64,000 nucleotides of DNA from Gautieria morchelliformis (lineage: Eukaryota; Basidiomycota; Agaricomycetes; Gomphales; Gomphaceae). Below, piece by piece: positions 23,128-36,165 of this stretch. The translations under genes were made by a program, and so were the position numbers. The notes beneath the pieces were generated by a model. It saw only the letters and a list, made by a program, of their open reading frames with translations. It did no database searches and was not told the DNA's origin. Each line of letters begins with the position of its first letter. Within the stretch, counting starts at the first letter, position 1. The stretch lies in the NCBI GenBank assembly GCA_015179125.1, contig WHVA01000018.1, positions 432,775-496,774 on the forward strand, written 5' to 3'.

Positions 23128-23976
23128 GCTGCTCGCATCATTCTCCAACAGGCACACCATCAAATCACGATCGACATCCCTATCCGGCATGATGGCTCAT
23201 CAATAACTCCATCAGCTTCTCGATCCAACCCCCTTTTGGTGTTCATATGAGCAGGGTGCGTTGCGGGACGTCCTACCTGTAGGTCGTGTGGGATCAACCC
23301 AGTAGATGAAGAACCCGTGCAGGGCAGTGTATATGCGGGCCCCAAGACATGATTTCGTACACAGGTGTCTTCGCCACCTTCACTCTCCATCGTTTCATGT
23401 TCTCCCTCTTCTCACATTCTATTGTATGTTTATTTCATCTATGTTGTATCATGACTGCGCACCCCTACCCAACCCTGACTTGTGACGGCCTCTTTCCTAT
23501 TCGCTGATACCTTATGAGCATTCGATAAAAGTAGTTTACATTCGCATGTATATTCCCCAGTTCAATTATCATACGTCGTTCACCTTGTGCAGCTTTAACC
23601 TCACCGTGGTCATCGTCTTAAGCCTTCTCTTGGAGATTTCCATCTTCGACTAGCAGAGGACTTAGGCATCACTGGTGAGTTCTCATACTTCATCTTCGTT
23701 ACCTTAGCCTTCGAACCATTTTCTGTGCTGTTGGCGAAGGGCTCCGAAGGAGCACCTTCGCCAGCGAAGGGATTGTCGAGACTTAGACAGCCCTTCCGTG
23801 AGACTTGCACGTTACATCGTCAAGAGTCACGGGCTATTTCGCTACGACTGTAGATAGGGTGAGCCCCGTTTAGGCAAACCCTCTTACCTTGTGAACATTC
23901 ATTGGTTCACCTATTTGCCGAACGGCATACTTATTCGCACAAGTCATTCGGGCATTCACTGTGTTCACTAATACAC

Positions 23977-24471
23977 TGTCAGGGGACACCCTGTTTTCCA
24001 TTTCCAGTTCCGACACCACACCCAGTTCCGACTCCATTTCCGACTCCGGTTCCGTTCCGATTCCATCTCCGCCTCCGCCTCCGCCTTCGGAACTGATTCC
24101 GCTTCTGGGAGAACTTCCACCAGTTCTGTTCGCCTTGCCAGTTCCACTCCAATTTCCGACTTCCACTCTCGTAACAGTGTCGGAAATCAAGCGACTTGCG
24201 TAATAGGTGGCATCAAGGGTCGATCAAGGGTCAGGGAGGTCAGGGAGGTGCAGGGTTGATGGCGGGTGCCAAGTGTTGTCCCTGGCTGCGCAGTGTAGTA
24301 TAATACGGGCTCGCTGACATTGGGGGTCCTTAGACTTTTCTCTTTGGATTTCCCCTTGTCAGGTGAGAATCCCCCCTCTTGTATGCTCTGTTCATTTATA
24401 CATACTTTGGATTTCCCCTTGTCAGTTGTGTGGTAGTGTGATCTCCACAACTAGCCAGGGTTGCCCTTACA
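23977..24471 (+). mobile_element. Solo LTR, family W, copy 2
   Basis: 495 bp from TGTCAGGGGACACC to TTGCCCTTACA with perfect TACAC duplication (23972-23976 and 24472-24476). It sits 30 bp from the end of the family X LTR, so W inserted after X. Confidence 0.9.
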
Positions 24472-24508
24472 TACACAATATTAACGCCTGAAAACCAATC
24501 TTGACAGT

Positions 24509-24519
24509 ATAATTGAACT
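24509..24519 (+). other. Self-priming site of chromovirus X
   Basis: After the LTR end (24506) and a GT spacer comes ATAATTGAACT, the exact reverse complement of AGTTCAATTAT (23560-23570) located 34 nt after the start of the ATAAAAG box in the LTR. The same arrangement, including the GT spacer, occurs in element P. Confidence 0.8.
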
Positions 24520-24552
24520 AACAGCTACAGTCAAAGCATTACCCTATTTTTC

Positions 24553-25920
24553 ATGTCATCTACACAACAAGAAAACCCTGTTGTCCATAGAACCAGCTCG
24601 ACAGGTCCAGTTCCTACTCCAGGACCACTCCAGAGGCGAGCAGCTTCCGCCTCGTTCCCTTCGCAAAACCCCACAGAGGACATCATCCCTTTCTCTCGCC
24701 AGGTCGCCATGTCTGCATCTCGGCCTACACGATACCACCTGGTCCCCGAGCACGCATCACCGCCTCTTTTCGATGTTCAATGGCAGCTGACTCCAGGCGA
24801 ACAGCATTTCTCCCCTCAGAGACCACTTTCAGCCAGCACCCCCATATCTAGTCATAGGCCCGGCGCCAATTCTTTACGCGGCTTATTCGCCCCTAATTCG
24901 CCCAGCGGTCGCCCACAGAACCCTAGCACATTTCAAGAACCTTATCCTTCTAGGCTCCCTCGGATTGCCGGTGCTTCAGAACTCCGATTACAATCGGCCT
25001 TCGCATGACCCCACTTGCCACCTGCTTCACCTAGTCACACTCCGAACCCTTTTCTCGACGTGCACTACGCCCAGCATCCTCTTAACCCCCAGCATACATC
25101 TCCTCTCAATTCTAGGCATACCACCCCTGTACATGCAGAATCTCGGGCTCGCACACCCGCTTCGCACAATTCTTCATCTCATTCGCATCACTCACATGTT
25201 TCTTCGCACTCTTCGCAGGCTCTTCGCAGTCTTCACCATTCGGTACATAGTGACCATACTCGAGTCAGCTCTCAGCCTACTCCCCCTCGCGAGGCACCTT
25301 TGGCAGACCAGGGACATCACGCTGACCCTGCGCACGAGCAACATCTTGGCTATCCCGTTACTGGCGTGCCCTATTATGATCTGAATGCTTTGCCTTTCAG
25401 CAGTGCCCCGCCTCTATTCGCATGGCAACCTCACCCGTTTGTGGGACAACCTCCCCTGTACCAACCTCCAGCCCAGATTCCTGCCCCACCTGGCGGGCCT
25501 GCGCCTTTTCCATTCGCGGGACAACCTCACCCCTTTGCGGGACAACCTCCCCCGCAGCAACCTCTGGCACATATTCCTGCCCCACCTGGCGGGCCTGCAC
25601 CGCATCCTCCACCACCTCTCAGGCCACCATTTCCCCATTTCGGAGTGCCTCCAATCGGGCCTCCCGGGCCACCCGGGCCCCCCGGACCTCCTGGCCCACC
25701 TCTGCCCTTTAGTGGAGGGCCTTGGCCGCAACCAGGGTTCCCATGGAATCCCTATTATCCCTTTCCCTTCGCCTACCCTCAGGCCGCCCCTGATGGTGAC
25801 TCCGACGCTGCAAAACCTGACAAATTCACAGGGAAAGAACCCTGCCTTCTCCAAACATTCATCGCTAGTTGTATTATGGTCTTCGACAACAAGCCCCGAA
25901 AGTTCCAGCAGGAGCGACAG
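24553..25920 (+). pseudogene. Gag of chromovirus X, truncated
   Basis: The frame starts at ATG 24553 shortly after the LTR. The first ~400 codons are Pro/Ser/His-rich with short Pro-rich repeats (AGQPHPFAGQPPPQQP). The recognisable gag core then begins, KPDKFTGKEP followed by VFDNKPRKFQQERQR, and is cut off after a few residues by a tRNA-like sequence. A single in-frame TGA lies at 25006-25008. No protease, RT or integrase of this element follows. Confidence 0.7.
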
Positions 25921-25922
25921 CG

Positions 25923-26004
25923 AGGGGCCGCGGTAGCTTAGTGGTAAGCCCGCCCTGGGGGTTGAGCGTGTAAGCTAAGGCTGAGCGTTCAATCCTGGCC
26001 CCTC
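25923..26004 (+). tRNA. tRNA-like sequence, degenerate (possible SINE head)
   Basis: A potential 7-bp acceptor pairing AGGGGCC/GGCCCCT encloses a pol III A-box-like TAGCTTAGTGG with a D-stem GCTT/AAGC and a B-box-like GTTCAATCC at tRNA spacing. But there are extra bases before the D-stem and the T-stem does not pair well, so a functional tRNA is unlikely. It interrupts the X gag reading frame, fitting a tRNA-derived SINE or tRNA pseudogene. No anticodon can be assigned. Confidence 0.35.
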
Positions 26005-26267
26005 CGGAGATAACACCATAGACACTCCAAGAAATTTCGGCCACACTGATTGCCAATAACACCCGATTGCCTGCCCCAAATATGAATGGTGGTATACTCA
26101 ACTATCCCTTCCAATTCAGAACTGACCCTTTAGGAACATGATAACACCTACTCCAATTATCTAATCCATCCAACCGACGCATTGGAGTACTGGGTACCTG
26201 TACTATCATGATTTGTCACACCGACAGCCGGAGGCTGGGCCGAAACATTGGCAGTAGACTGCTGCTG
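26005..26267. other. Unassigned sequence after tRNA-like region
   Basis: No gene seen. It could be the body of a SINE headed by the tRNA-like sequence, or distal X element. A (CTG)n run sits at 26258-26270. Confidence 0.3.
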
Positions 26268-26640
26268 CTGCTGTATGGGATCCTGCTTTGCCGGTCAAAT
26301 AGGAGAATTTCCATGTATTCTCGATATAGTGACCTTAAAATATAGCATACAGGTATTGCTATCATTGGGGATGAACTATTTAAACTTCCTCTAATTTCCT
26401 ACCATTTTTTCGCCATTTTTAATGAAGTCTTTGGCTCAAAACACTTCTATTCTGTTGCAGCAGAGTTATGAATCCACATGTATCCACAACTCTGCTTATT
26501 CAAACTCCGACGCGTGCGAGCCCGAACTCGAGCCCTGGCCAACCTACCGGTTCGGACTCAGCACTCTGGAAATAGCAATTTATTCCCAAGCTTCCACAAC
26601 ACAGTTTGTGCAATATGAACTCAACCCAACTGTTTTGGAA
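26268..26640 (+). repeat. Repeat Z, plus-strand fragment
   Basis: Homologous to the start of the Z copy at 62374-64000, from TGTATGGGAT...CTGCTTTGCC through the AT-rich segment to CAGTTTGTGCAATA. It ends where a minus-strand Z fragment begins. Confidence 0.75.
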
Positions 26641-26963
26641 CCCTTCAAGACTTTGGTGTTATTGCTAACACTTCAATCTATCAGAACGTGTCGTTTACGA
26701 GACTCAAAGAATATTAAACAATGCTGCAGCACAACTCCGGAAATAATTTAATATTTGTACCTTGGTTGCAATCCGCGTAAAAACTAGTCCAAGTTAATAC
26801 GGATGGAAGGCAATACGTTTCTTAGCAGCACTGAACAATAAACTAAAAGAATGTAGGTTCAAGGACACTATCGGGGTCCAAGCGTATTCCAAAATATGAA
26901 GGAATGTACTTAGCAGGCAAGTTTATAAATGGACTGCCCTGATAATCTACCAGCGCACAGCAA
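26641..26963 (-). repeat. Repeat Z, minus-strand copy, left part (Helitron target)
   Basis: Reverse complement of 63720-64000 (shared: AACAATGCTGCAGCACAACT). It ends at GCACAGCAA (26963); the remainder of the same copy resumes at 45564 with TAAAACGAGG. The uninterrupted copy reads GCACTGCAATAAACGAG (minus of about 63707-63725), so the Helitron array sits between A and T of one Z copy. Confidence 0.8.
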
Positions 26964-27145
26964 TTCCTATAGGTGAAAGCAGCTCGGTGGGTTGTGGGCG
27001 CACCGCTGACAAATAATATTACATAAATATTAGGTCAGCGGCGAGCGGCGCAGCCGCGAGCATAGAACGCGCAGCGGTCACGTGACCCATTCGCGACCAG
27101 AGCGCACGTACGCGAGCGTGGTCCGTGCACGACACGCGCGCGCGG

Positions 27146-27153
27146 TATAAAGG
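27146..27153 (+). promoter_or_regulatory. TATA box near the 5' end of Helitron A
   Basis: TATAAAGG, about 180 bp from the terminus; the corresponding site in Helitron C is TATATAAAGG (36545-36554). No downstream protein is recognised, so any transcript may be noncoding. Confidence 0.5.
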
Positions 27154-28129
27154 CCGAACAGTAAGGAGGGAACGCCAGGAACCTGCCCAACCGGCGATTC
27201 CTCTGTCTGCGTCTGCTGTCTGCTGTTTGCTATTTGCTGTCTGCTGTCTGCTGTCTGCTCTGTCTGCTGTCTCCTCCTTTAGCTGGCTGGCTGTCTATTG
27301 TGTTGGCTGACTGGCTATCTATTGGCTTGGCTGGCTTTCTATTGGTAGGTAATATCTTTTTTTTTATGCATTGCCATGTATTTTATTTTATTTGTGTTGG
27401 TAATTTTATTGGTTCCTTTTTTTCCATCATATAGTATTGTCACATGTGCATTATATTTTTGTGATTTTTTTCGAAAATTGATTTAAATAACTGCAGAAAA
27501 GAATGTATTTTAATATCAATATTTTTCAGGTTTTTTTTCGAAAATTGACATCAATAAGTTTCCTCTCAAATTAATGACAATAGGTTCTGCTTTTAAATGT
27601 GGTTTGTTTTATTGTTTTATTGACTGTAAAGCTGCTTACCTATACTGGTGGCTGGCTTACTATGGCTCTGGGTTTCTCTGTCAGTCTCTGGGCTTCTCTG
27701 GCTTTGGATGGACATTAATAACAGCTTCTGCTTCAATGTACTGTACTTTTTTGACATTTTTTCGCAAATAGATATCAATAAATTATCCTGACTTTGTGAC
27801 AATTGACAACAGCTCCAGGTTAAATGTACAGTGGAATTTTTTGACATTTTTCGAAAAATAGATAATCCTAACTTTGCTAAAATTAATAACAGCTTCAGCT
27901 TACATGTACTGGACATTTTCTTGACAATTTTCTTCAAAAAATAGGGAATCCTGACTTTGCTAAAAATTAATGACAGCAGCTGCTTAAATATGGTTTCCTT
28001 GACTATTTTATTTATGTCTGTATATGTCACAAAATAGACATTGATACATGTCCCTGAGTTTGCTAAAAGTTAATAAGTAGTAACAGCCTCTGCTTGCTTC
28101 ACTTTGAGGCCCTTGGGGATATGCTACGC

Positions 28130-29000
28130 ATGCTATACTTGAGGGGCATGCTACACACATTATGCATGGGGACATGCATGCTATGCGTGGAGACATGTTA
28201 TGCATGGAGACACGCACACTATGCTTGGGAACATGCATGCTATGTGTGGAGACACACATGTTATGCGTGGGGACACACACGCTATGCTTGGGGACATGCA
28301 CGCTATGCTTGGGGATACGCATATTGTGCTTGGAGACACGCATGTTGTGCTTGGAGACACGCATGTTATGCGTGGGGACACACACGCTATGCTTGGGGAC
28401 ACCCATGTTATGTGTGGAGACACGCATGTTATGCATGGGGACAAGCATGCTATGCATGGGGATGTGCACACTATATGTGGGGACACACTATGCTTGGGGG
28501 ACACGGTACAAACAAGGGACACACTACAGGGGAAAACACTACAAACAAGGGACATTCTACACATGCTATACATGGGGGACACACTACAAACAAAGGACAT
28601 GCTATGCACACTATACTTGGGGGACATGTTATGCATTGGGGACACACTTTGCACACTATACTTGAGGGAGATGCTACACACACTACATGTAGGGACATGC
28701 TACACATGTGGACACGCTATGCATGGGGGAAACACATGCTATAATTGAGGGACACACTATGTTTGGGGACATGCTACAAACCAGGGACATGCTATGCATG
28801 TGGGACACGCCATGTACATGTGGAGACACACTATGCATGGAGGACATGCTACGCGCACTATACTTGGGGACATGTTATGTGTGGAGTCATGTTACAAACC
28901 AGGGACACAATAAGCATGCTTGGGGACACACTACATGTGGAGACACACTATGCATGGAGGGCATGCTATGCACACTATACTTGGGCACATGCAGACATGT
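28130..29000 (+). repeat. 21-bp minisatellite in Helitron A
   Basis: Diverged tandem units of the type ACACGCATGTTATGCGTGGGG. Because 21 is a multiple of 3 and the unit lacks stops, long reading frames appear on both strands; these are repeat artefacts, not genes. A shorter array is in Helitron C. Confidence 0.85.
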
Positions 29001-29497
29001 GTAGAGACATTACCTATCTTGATGTGTTACTTATAGCTACTTTCAATTGCAATGAGATGTGTTTTACTTATCCCAAGTTTGATTTACCCAATGTGTTTGA
29101 CCTACACCCCTGTGTGAAGCATGGGTATCCACCTAGAGGTAAGGGTTCAAGAATCGAGTTAAGTTGGATATCAGAAATCAAGTTGGAAGGCAGAGGTCAG
29201 AGAGACAGAGGCCTTGCAAGTACTTGCTGTGGTAAGAACAGGAAACAGTGCAAAGGGAGTCACATATCAAAGTCAATTATCTGATTGCAGAACAGAGGCA
29301 CACATGACTGGGTTTTATTCAAAGAGCTGAGACAACATGTCAGAAGGTAGAGGTAAACAATTCCAGTGCAAGCAAAACTAACTAGGATAAATGGAGTAAG
29401 TAACTAATACGGAACAAGAGGAACTACAAGGGGGTGCCGGGTAGAACTAAGAACAATCAGTAGGCAAAAGAACAAGGGGGATGTGGGTCTAATTGAT

Positions 29498-30223
29498 TGT
29501 TACGTATTGGAATTCCCAGAGGTCAGAACTGGAAAGGACAATGGCTTCAACTTATGTGTTGCGCCCCTGATGAACTACCGTCCTAAGTATTTCGGGATTG
29601 ACTTGCGGATATCGGAGAAGGCAGAAGTCGGGAACAGAGTACTGAGAGTCAAGGTTCGAGGGTCGGAGAACAAAGGTTGGAAGAGGTGGAAGAGGCGGAA
29701 GAGGCGGAGGACAGAGGGTTGAGAGTGGAAGGAGACAAGACTAGCAAAACTCGCTGTGCTAAGAAAAGGAGACAGTGCAAAGGGAATCACATATCAAAGT
29801 TGATTATCTGATTGCAGGAACAGAGACATACATGAAAGGGGTTTATACAAAGAGCTGAAGCAACAGGTAATGGTATGGTACTAAGCAAATTCCGGAGAGT
29901 GCAGGAATCGGATAGACATACGGGCAAGTAACTAATGCGGAACAATGGGATGACAAGGGGGGTGCAGGGTAGGGTAAGTACAATGGCAAAGAACAAGGCG
30001 AGTAAGTACAATAGGCCTCGGAAGAAAAGGAATTACGGAAATGGTATCTTGCTGTATTCAGGGTCGAGTATGGGGGCCGGTATCTGGAGGTGGCCAGGGG
30101 TACTGAAATCACAAGGGTCGAGGTAGAGGGTTGTGGATGGTGCGGATGTTGTGGAATGGAGTGGGAGGTGGTGCGGAGGATATGCGGATATGGCGGAGAT
30201 GGTTGAGCGGAACAGTCGTAACA
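29498..30223 (+). mobile_element. Solo LTR, family V, in Helitron A
   Basis: 726 bp starting TGTTACGTATTGG and ending CAGTCGTAACA, flanked by TTGAT (29493-29497, 30224-30228). The empty site is visible in Helitron C (38617 region: GGTCTAATTGATAGTGG). Confidence 0.9.
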
Positions 30224-30779
30224 TTGATAGTGGAACAAATGGATCTCCTGATGCTCCGGACTTGCTATGCTAAGGGTCAAGTAGGGAAGGCCGGTGAATA
30301 GAGTCAAAAGGGGAAGTATGTGAATAGTAAAGAACAAGGGGATCAAAAGGTCAAATTGTGGACATTGCGGAATAGAGCCAGAGGAGGCATGGAGGTACCA
30401 GAGTTGGTCAAGCAGCATGGTCATAACATTACCTACCTTCAATCAATAAGATGTGTTTTACTTATCTGAATGAAATTTTCTTATCCGAATGTGTTTGACT
30501 TATCCCAAGTTTGATTTACCCAAGGTGTTTGACCTTGCTGATGCATTTGACCTTACCGAGGCGTTTGACTTGCACCCCCGCGCGAAGCGCGGGTATCCAC
30601 CTAGTTTATAGTATAAAGTTGCTGGAAGGGTGGTTGTGGGTGTTTTACGTAATAATGTTACGTAATTTGCTGAGTTTGAACGCGAGCGGCGCAGCCGCGA
30701 GCGCCGTTCCTAGCTGCGCAGCCTGCTCTCTCTCTGTCTGCTACTGGCCTCCTCTGTGTCTGCTACGGGCTGTCTCTGC

Positions 30780-31730
30780 CTCCTGCCTGTCTCTCCTTGC
30801 CTCCATCCATTCCTGGCTGTCATCCCTGGCCCTGGTGTGTCTTCTTTGCCATTACTTTTCGCTTTTTTGGCCTTTTTTTATTATTGGTGTTTCTTCATTT
30901 ATTTTCGCTTTTTTTGACTTTTTTCACCCCAGGTTTCTCCTCTCCTTGCCTCCATCCATTTCTGGCTGCCATCCGTGGGTGTGTCTTCTCTTCCTTTACC
31001 TTTCGCTTTTTTGGCCTTTTTTTATTATTGTTATTATTGTTATTTCTTCATTTTATTTTCGCTTTTTTTGACCTTTTTTCACCCCAGGTTTCTCCTCTCA
31101 TTTGCCTCCATCCATTTCTGGCTGCCTTCCCTGCCCCTGGTGTGTCTTCTTTTCCATTAATTTTCGCTTTTTTGGCCTTTTTTTATTATTGGTATTTCTT
31201 CATTTATTTTCGCTTTTTTTGACCTTTTTTCACCCCAGGTTTCTCCTCTCCTTGCCTCCATCCATTTCTGGCTGCCTTCCCTGCCCCTGGTGTGTCTTCT
31301 TTTCCATTAATTTTCGCTTTTTGGCCTTTTTTTATTATTGTTATTTCTTCATTTATTTTCGCTTTTTTTGACCTTTTTTCACCCCAGGTTTCTCCTCTCC
31401 TTGCCTCCATCCATTTCTGGCTGCCTTCCCTGCCCCTGGTGTGTCTTCTTTTCCATTAATTTTCGCTTTTTTGGCCTTTTTTTATTATTGGTATTTCTTC
31501 ATTTATTTTCGCTTTTTTTGACCTTTTTTCACCCCAGGTTTCTCCTCTCCTTGCCTCCATCCATTCCTGGCTGCCTTCCCTGCCCCTGGTGTGTCTTCTT
31601 TTCCATTAATTTTCGCTTTTTTGGCCTTTTTTTATTATTGTTATTTCTTCATTTTATTTTCGCTTTTTTTGGCCTTTTTTCACCCCAGGTTTCTCCTCTC
31701 ACTGCCTCCCTCCTGTCTGCCATTGCAGGT
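30780..31730 (+). repeat. ~150-bp minisatellite in Helitron B leader
   Basis: Six to seven tandem units; the landmark CACCCCAGGTTTCTCC recurs at about 30926, 31080, 31231, 31380, 31530 and 31681. Units are T-rich on the plus strand with TTTTCGCTTTTTTGG. Open frames across it are artefacts. Confidence 0.9.
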
Positions 31731-32421
31731 CTGTTTTATGCTACTGTATCTGCCTTTCCTTACTTTTGTTATGTTTTTATTTCTTATATTTTCGCTTTTT
31801 TTGGCATTTTTTAGGCTCTTTGCAGTTGACTTTGGTCCTGTAACTACTGCCCATCCTACCTGGCTATTGCTCCCCCATTCTGGTGAGTGTTATGCTACTG
31901 TATTTGCTATTTTAAGTATTTATATCTGCAATCCCTCTGGTAATTATAGTTGTTTCCTTCTGGTATTTTTTGTTGATTTATATCGCTTTTTCAGCCACAA
32001 TTTGACTTCTTTATGCCAGATCTGTTCTTAAGTCTGTCATTCCTTAGGTATGGTCTTATTCTCATGGAACTTTGCCTTTTTGGGGCCTATTTGGGCTTGG
32101 TCCCTGACTGATTTGCTATTTCTTTCAGTCAAGCCCTGCAGCTATTTGGTAAGGTTTTGCAATGCATATGTTGGATTTTCAAGCTAATGTTTTAGATTCT
32201 CTCCTTGGTTTTTGGCGTGCTTTGTGCTGTGCTAATCTCTGACCTTCCTAGAGCAGTTGGCATGGTCAGTTGGTTGTATCTTGGACTGGCATACTCTACT
32301 GCATTGCAGTTTGATTCTGGCCAGAGTTACAACTCCAGTGTGGTCTGTGGACTAGGATTGGTTTGGTGGTGCACATTGGATTTAGGTGGATTGACCACCT
32401 CACTGGTATCCAGCAGAGGCT

Positions 32422-35400
32422 TTGCGACGTAGGGAGGCCAATAACAGTTTTGATCCTTTGGATTCAGATGTTTTAAGTGACCTCCAGGAAATGATGCAGG
32501 CTCACAATCCATTGGTTCCAATCTATCAGCAGGCGATGGAAAGGCTTAGGAACCAGCCAGATAGGTTGACTGTGGAGGCCAGACTCACCTACAGAGCACA
32601 TACAGACCAGAGAAGATATAATACTCCTACAGCGGATGAGATTGCCATTGTGCTCCCTGGAGAAGGTGTGCCTGGAGGCACTAGAGACATTGTCATTCAG
32701 CTTAGAGGTGGAGAACTGCAACGAATTCAGGCTGAACATGCTTTGTATGCGCCACTACACTATGTCCTTCTCTTTCCCAGAGGTGAATCAGGCTGGGATT
32801 GGGACATTCCACGGATAGACCAAGCTCTTCCACGACAAGGCCAGGAGGGGAGGAGGAGGAGGACCCTTCAAGTGACAGGCGTGTGACCATGTCAAAATAC
32901 TATCGTTATCGTCTTTTTCCAAGGGAGGGTGAAGCTGAAACTCTCTTCCTGGCTGGCAAGCTCTTTCAGCAATACATTGTGGATGCTTGGGCAGCGACTG
33001 AACAGCAGAAGCTAAATTGGATCAAATACCATCAACACGAGCTGCGAGCTGAGGTCTACAATCAGATGATTGATACATTTGGACCTGAGGACAATCAGGC
33101 CAATCCAGCTAACTTGGGACAAAAGGTCATCTTGCCTGCTACATTTACTGGGAGCGCCAGGGATATGAACGAGAATTTTCAAAATTCAATGGCAATCACT
33201 AGGAAGCATGGTCCAGCAGATGTCTTTGTGACAATGACAGCAAACCCCCAGTGGAAAGAAATCAAAGATGCTCTCAAGCCAGGCCAGACTCCCAGTGATC
33301 GTCCTGACTTGGTTGCAAGGGTTTTTCATCTCAAGAAGGAGCAATTGATCAAACGTATCATGAAGGATGGTATCCTTGGTCGCGCAGTTGCACGTGTCCA
33401 TGTGATCGAATTCCAGAAGCGGGGGCTCCCTCATATGCACCTTCTTATATGGTTTAAAGAGGAGGATAAGATCAGGACACCGGAAGCTGTGGATGCTTTG
33501 GTTTGGGCTGTCTTTCCTGATCAGCAAGAGCATCCAAGGCTCTACAAATTAGTTTGTGATCTAATGACTCATGGCCCCTGTGGACAAGCGCGTCCTCGGG
33601 CTTCTTGCATGACAGAGGGCAAGTGTTCTAAACATTTCCCAAAGGAATTTCGTGAGGTGACATCTGTCACTGAAGATGGCTATCCACAGTATCGCCGTCC
33701 TAATGATGGCAGACAGCATAATGTCAGAGGCAACATCATGGACAACCGCGACGTGGTTCCCTATTGTCCCACCCTCCTCTTGGAATTTGAATGCCATATT
33801 AATGTGGAACCCACTTTCAATGTGCGCTCTATCAAGTACATTCACAAGTATATGTACAAGGGGCCCGACAGGACCACAATGGCCATTAATAAGGAGAGGG
33901 ATGAGGTTAAACAGTACCTCGATGCACGCTATATCAGCTCACATGAAGGTGCTTGGAGACTGCTGGAATATAAAATGCATGTTCAGGTCCCTGCTGTTAT
34001 GGCACTTCCAGTCCATTTGCCAGGCCAGCACAATGTGATATTTGATCCTCATATGGATCCAGGCATGGTTTTGCAAAGGGCAGATGGTGCTAAGACCATG
34101 CTCATGGCCTATTTTGAAGCCAATCACAGATATCCTGAGGCACGTGAATGGCTCTATGTGGAATTTCCTGAGCACTATGTCTGGGAGAAGTCACCCAAGC
34201 GGTGGAAACCTCGCCAGCAGGGTTTCAGTCTCGGTTGCCTTCATTTTGCAAGTCCAGCCTCTGGAGAGCGCTTTTACTTGCGAACCCTCCTTACAGTTGT
34301 CAGAGGAGCAATGTCATTTGAGGAGCTTAGATCATTTGATGGGGTCATTTGTCCTACTTACAAGGCTGCATGCCTGGCAAGGGGCCTGTTAGAAGATGAT
34401 TCGGAGTGGACACAGTGTCTTCAGGAGGCTGCACATATACAAACAGGTTTCCAGCTCAGGAGGTTATTTGTCACTATTCTCCTTCGGTGTAACCCTGCTC
34501 AGCCTGCTCAAATCTGGGAGGAGTTTCGGGAGTGTATTTGTGATGACCTGGAGCATCAGCTTCAAAATAGGCATGGCATTCACCATCCTACCAATGATCA
34601 AATCTATGACTTTGGTCTCTTTCTCATTGACAAGATCATACGTCAGGGGGGAAGTCTCTGGATGAGTTCCCAGATATGCCACAGATATTGGGGCACTGGG
34701 AGGGATTGGTAGGGAACCGTTGGATAGCTGAGCAGCGGGACTATGACCCAGCTACAGAGCTGGAAAAAGCTGCCACCAATATTGACAAGCTTAATGCAGA
34801 ACAGAGGCGTGTCCATGATGAGATCCTCCATTCAGCCATAAATGGAGAGGGTCTTCTGTTCTTTGTCAATGGCCCTGGTGGTACAGGCAAAACTTTTACC
34901 TGGAACACCCTGGCTCATTCTATCAGAGGAAGGGGTCTTATTGTCCTATGCATTGCATCTTCAGGAATTGCAGCATTGCTTCTAATTGGGGGCAGAACAT
35001 CACATGCTATGCTCAAGATTCCAATTCTGATTCATGAGGGTTCTCTATGTGACATCAAAAGAGGCTCACCATTGGCAGAACTTCTCAAGCAGGTCCATTT
35101 GATCATATGGGATGAGGTGCCTATGCAGCATCGTCATGTAGTTGAAGCTGTCGACAGAACCTGCAGGGATGTCCTAGAGCGTCCAGATTGTCCATTTGGT
35201 GGTATTACTGTGGCTTGGGGTGGAGATTTCCAGCAAACTCTGCCTGTCGTTCCTCGAGGTAACAAGGAGGAGATCGTGGGTGCTTCTATCCAAAGATCTC
35301 CTTTGTGGCATCATGTCAAGGTCCTCCATCTTACTCAAAATATGCGGGTCGACCCTCATGATCCCCAGAGTGAACAATTTGCTCAGTGGCTCTCTGATGT

Positions 35401-36165
35401 TGGTCAGGGAAAGGATCTCCCTTTGGACAATTCATTGACACTTCCTCAGCACATGATCTGTGGACCACAGGTGTCAGATCTCATTGCAGCTATCTATCCT
35501 AACATTGGTACTGGGGAGGCACTCCAAGACAAATACTTTTTGGAACGTGCCATCCTTTGCCCTCGCAATATGGAAATGGATGAGATTAATGCTGAGGTGC
35601 TCAATGTATTCCCTGGGAGGAGCGTCTCTATCCCAGTGCAGACTCAGTCAAAGGAAATGAAGATGGCAACGTGTATCCTGTGGAGTATCTCAACTCACTC
35701 AACATGGGTGGGCTTCCTCCATCTCAACTCAGGCTTAAACCTGGAGTGGTACTCATGCTTCTTCGGAATATTGACCTTGGTCATGGACTCTGCAATGATA
35801 CAAGGTTGCGTCTCATCAATATGACCAACAGGGTACTCTTTGTGAGGATCATTTCAGGACCATTTGCAGGAGAGACTGCATTTATCCCTAGGATTACAGT
35901 GACACCCACCTCAGACCAATTGCCATTTGAGCTCCAGCGTCGCCAGTTTCCTGTCAGGCTGGCCTTTGCCATGACTATCAACAAGTCTCAAGGGCAGTCT
36001 CTTGGCACGGTAGGCATAGACTTGCGATACGTGGTATTTTCACATGGACAGTTGTATGTTGCAGTGTCAAGAGGCACTAATTGGAACAGAGTCCATATTC
36101 TTTTAGGGGAGGGGAACAAAACTTCTAATATTGTATACAAAGAAGTGTTGCTGAAGCCTGATTAA
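32422..36165 (+). pseudogene. Helitron B RepHel (HUH replicator-Pif1 helicase), frameshifted
   Basis: Four overlapping frames (changes near 32870, 34690 and 35660) encode one RepHel. The N-terminal Helitron domain includes RRYNTPTADEIAIVLPGEG and AGKLFQQYIVDAW. The Rep domain has the HUH motif in RGLPHMHLLIW (about 33420-33450) and the Tyr-containing KYIHKYMYKGPDR (33835-33870), the nick-and-join active site. The SF1 helicase has Walker A GPGGTGKTFTWNTL (about 34870-34915), IIWDEVPMQHRH, FGGITVAWGGDFQQTLP, LTQNMRVDP and C-terminal INKSQGQSLGTVG and VAVSRG. The Pro-rich N-terminal tract of Helitron D is missing. Motif residues are kept, so the frameshifts look recent or are sequencing errors. 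Confidence 0.85.

Larger units (their letters stand above)
14143..24506 (+). mobile_element. LTR of chromovirus X, copy 1 (split by nested elements)
   Basis: Pieces 14143-14541, 23133-23976 and 24477-24506 join to a ~1.27-kb LTR starting TGTCATGA and ending ATCTTGACA. A second TGTCATGA lies 240 bp inside (14383). The LTR is split by element P and by a W solo LTR, both with perfect target duplications. A TATA-like GATAAAAG (23525-23532) and the predicted transcript start AGTTCAATTAT (23560-23570) lie in the second piece. It is followed directly by a self-priming site and a gag reading frame, so this is the 5' LTR of a truncated element inserted in Helitron sequence. Confidence 0.8.
26964..30604 (+). 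mobile_element. Helitron A, non-autonomous, first of tandem array
   Basis: It begins at the A|T target (TTCCTATAGGTGAAAGC) and ends CTAG (30601-30604). The 3' end shows the Helitron signature: hairpin CCCGCGC-GAA-GCGCGGG (30577-30593), 7 nt, CTAG, then T. No RepHel gene is present. Contents: GC-rich start with GCGGC-GCA-GCCGC, TATA box, CTGTCTG repeats, degenerate ~80-bp repeats, a 21-bp minisatellite, an internal second 3' end (CTAG 29133-29136), and a V solo LTR. Apart from the LTR it is closely similar to Helitron C. It probably depends on RepHel from other copies. Confidence 0.85.
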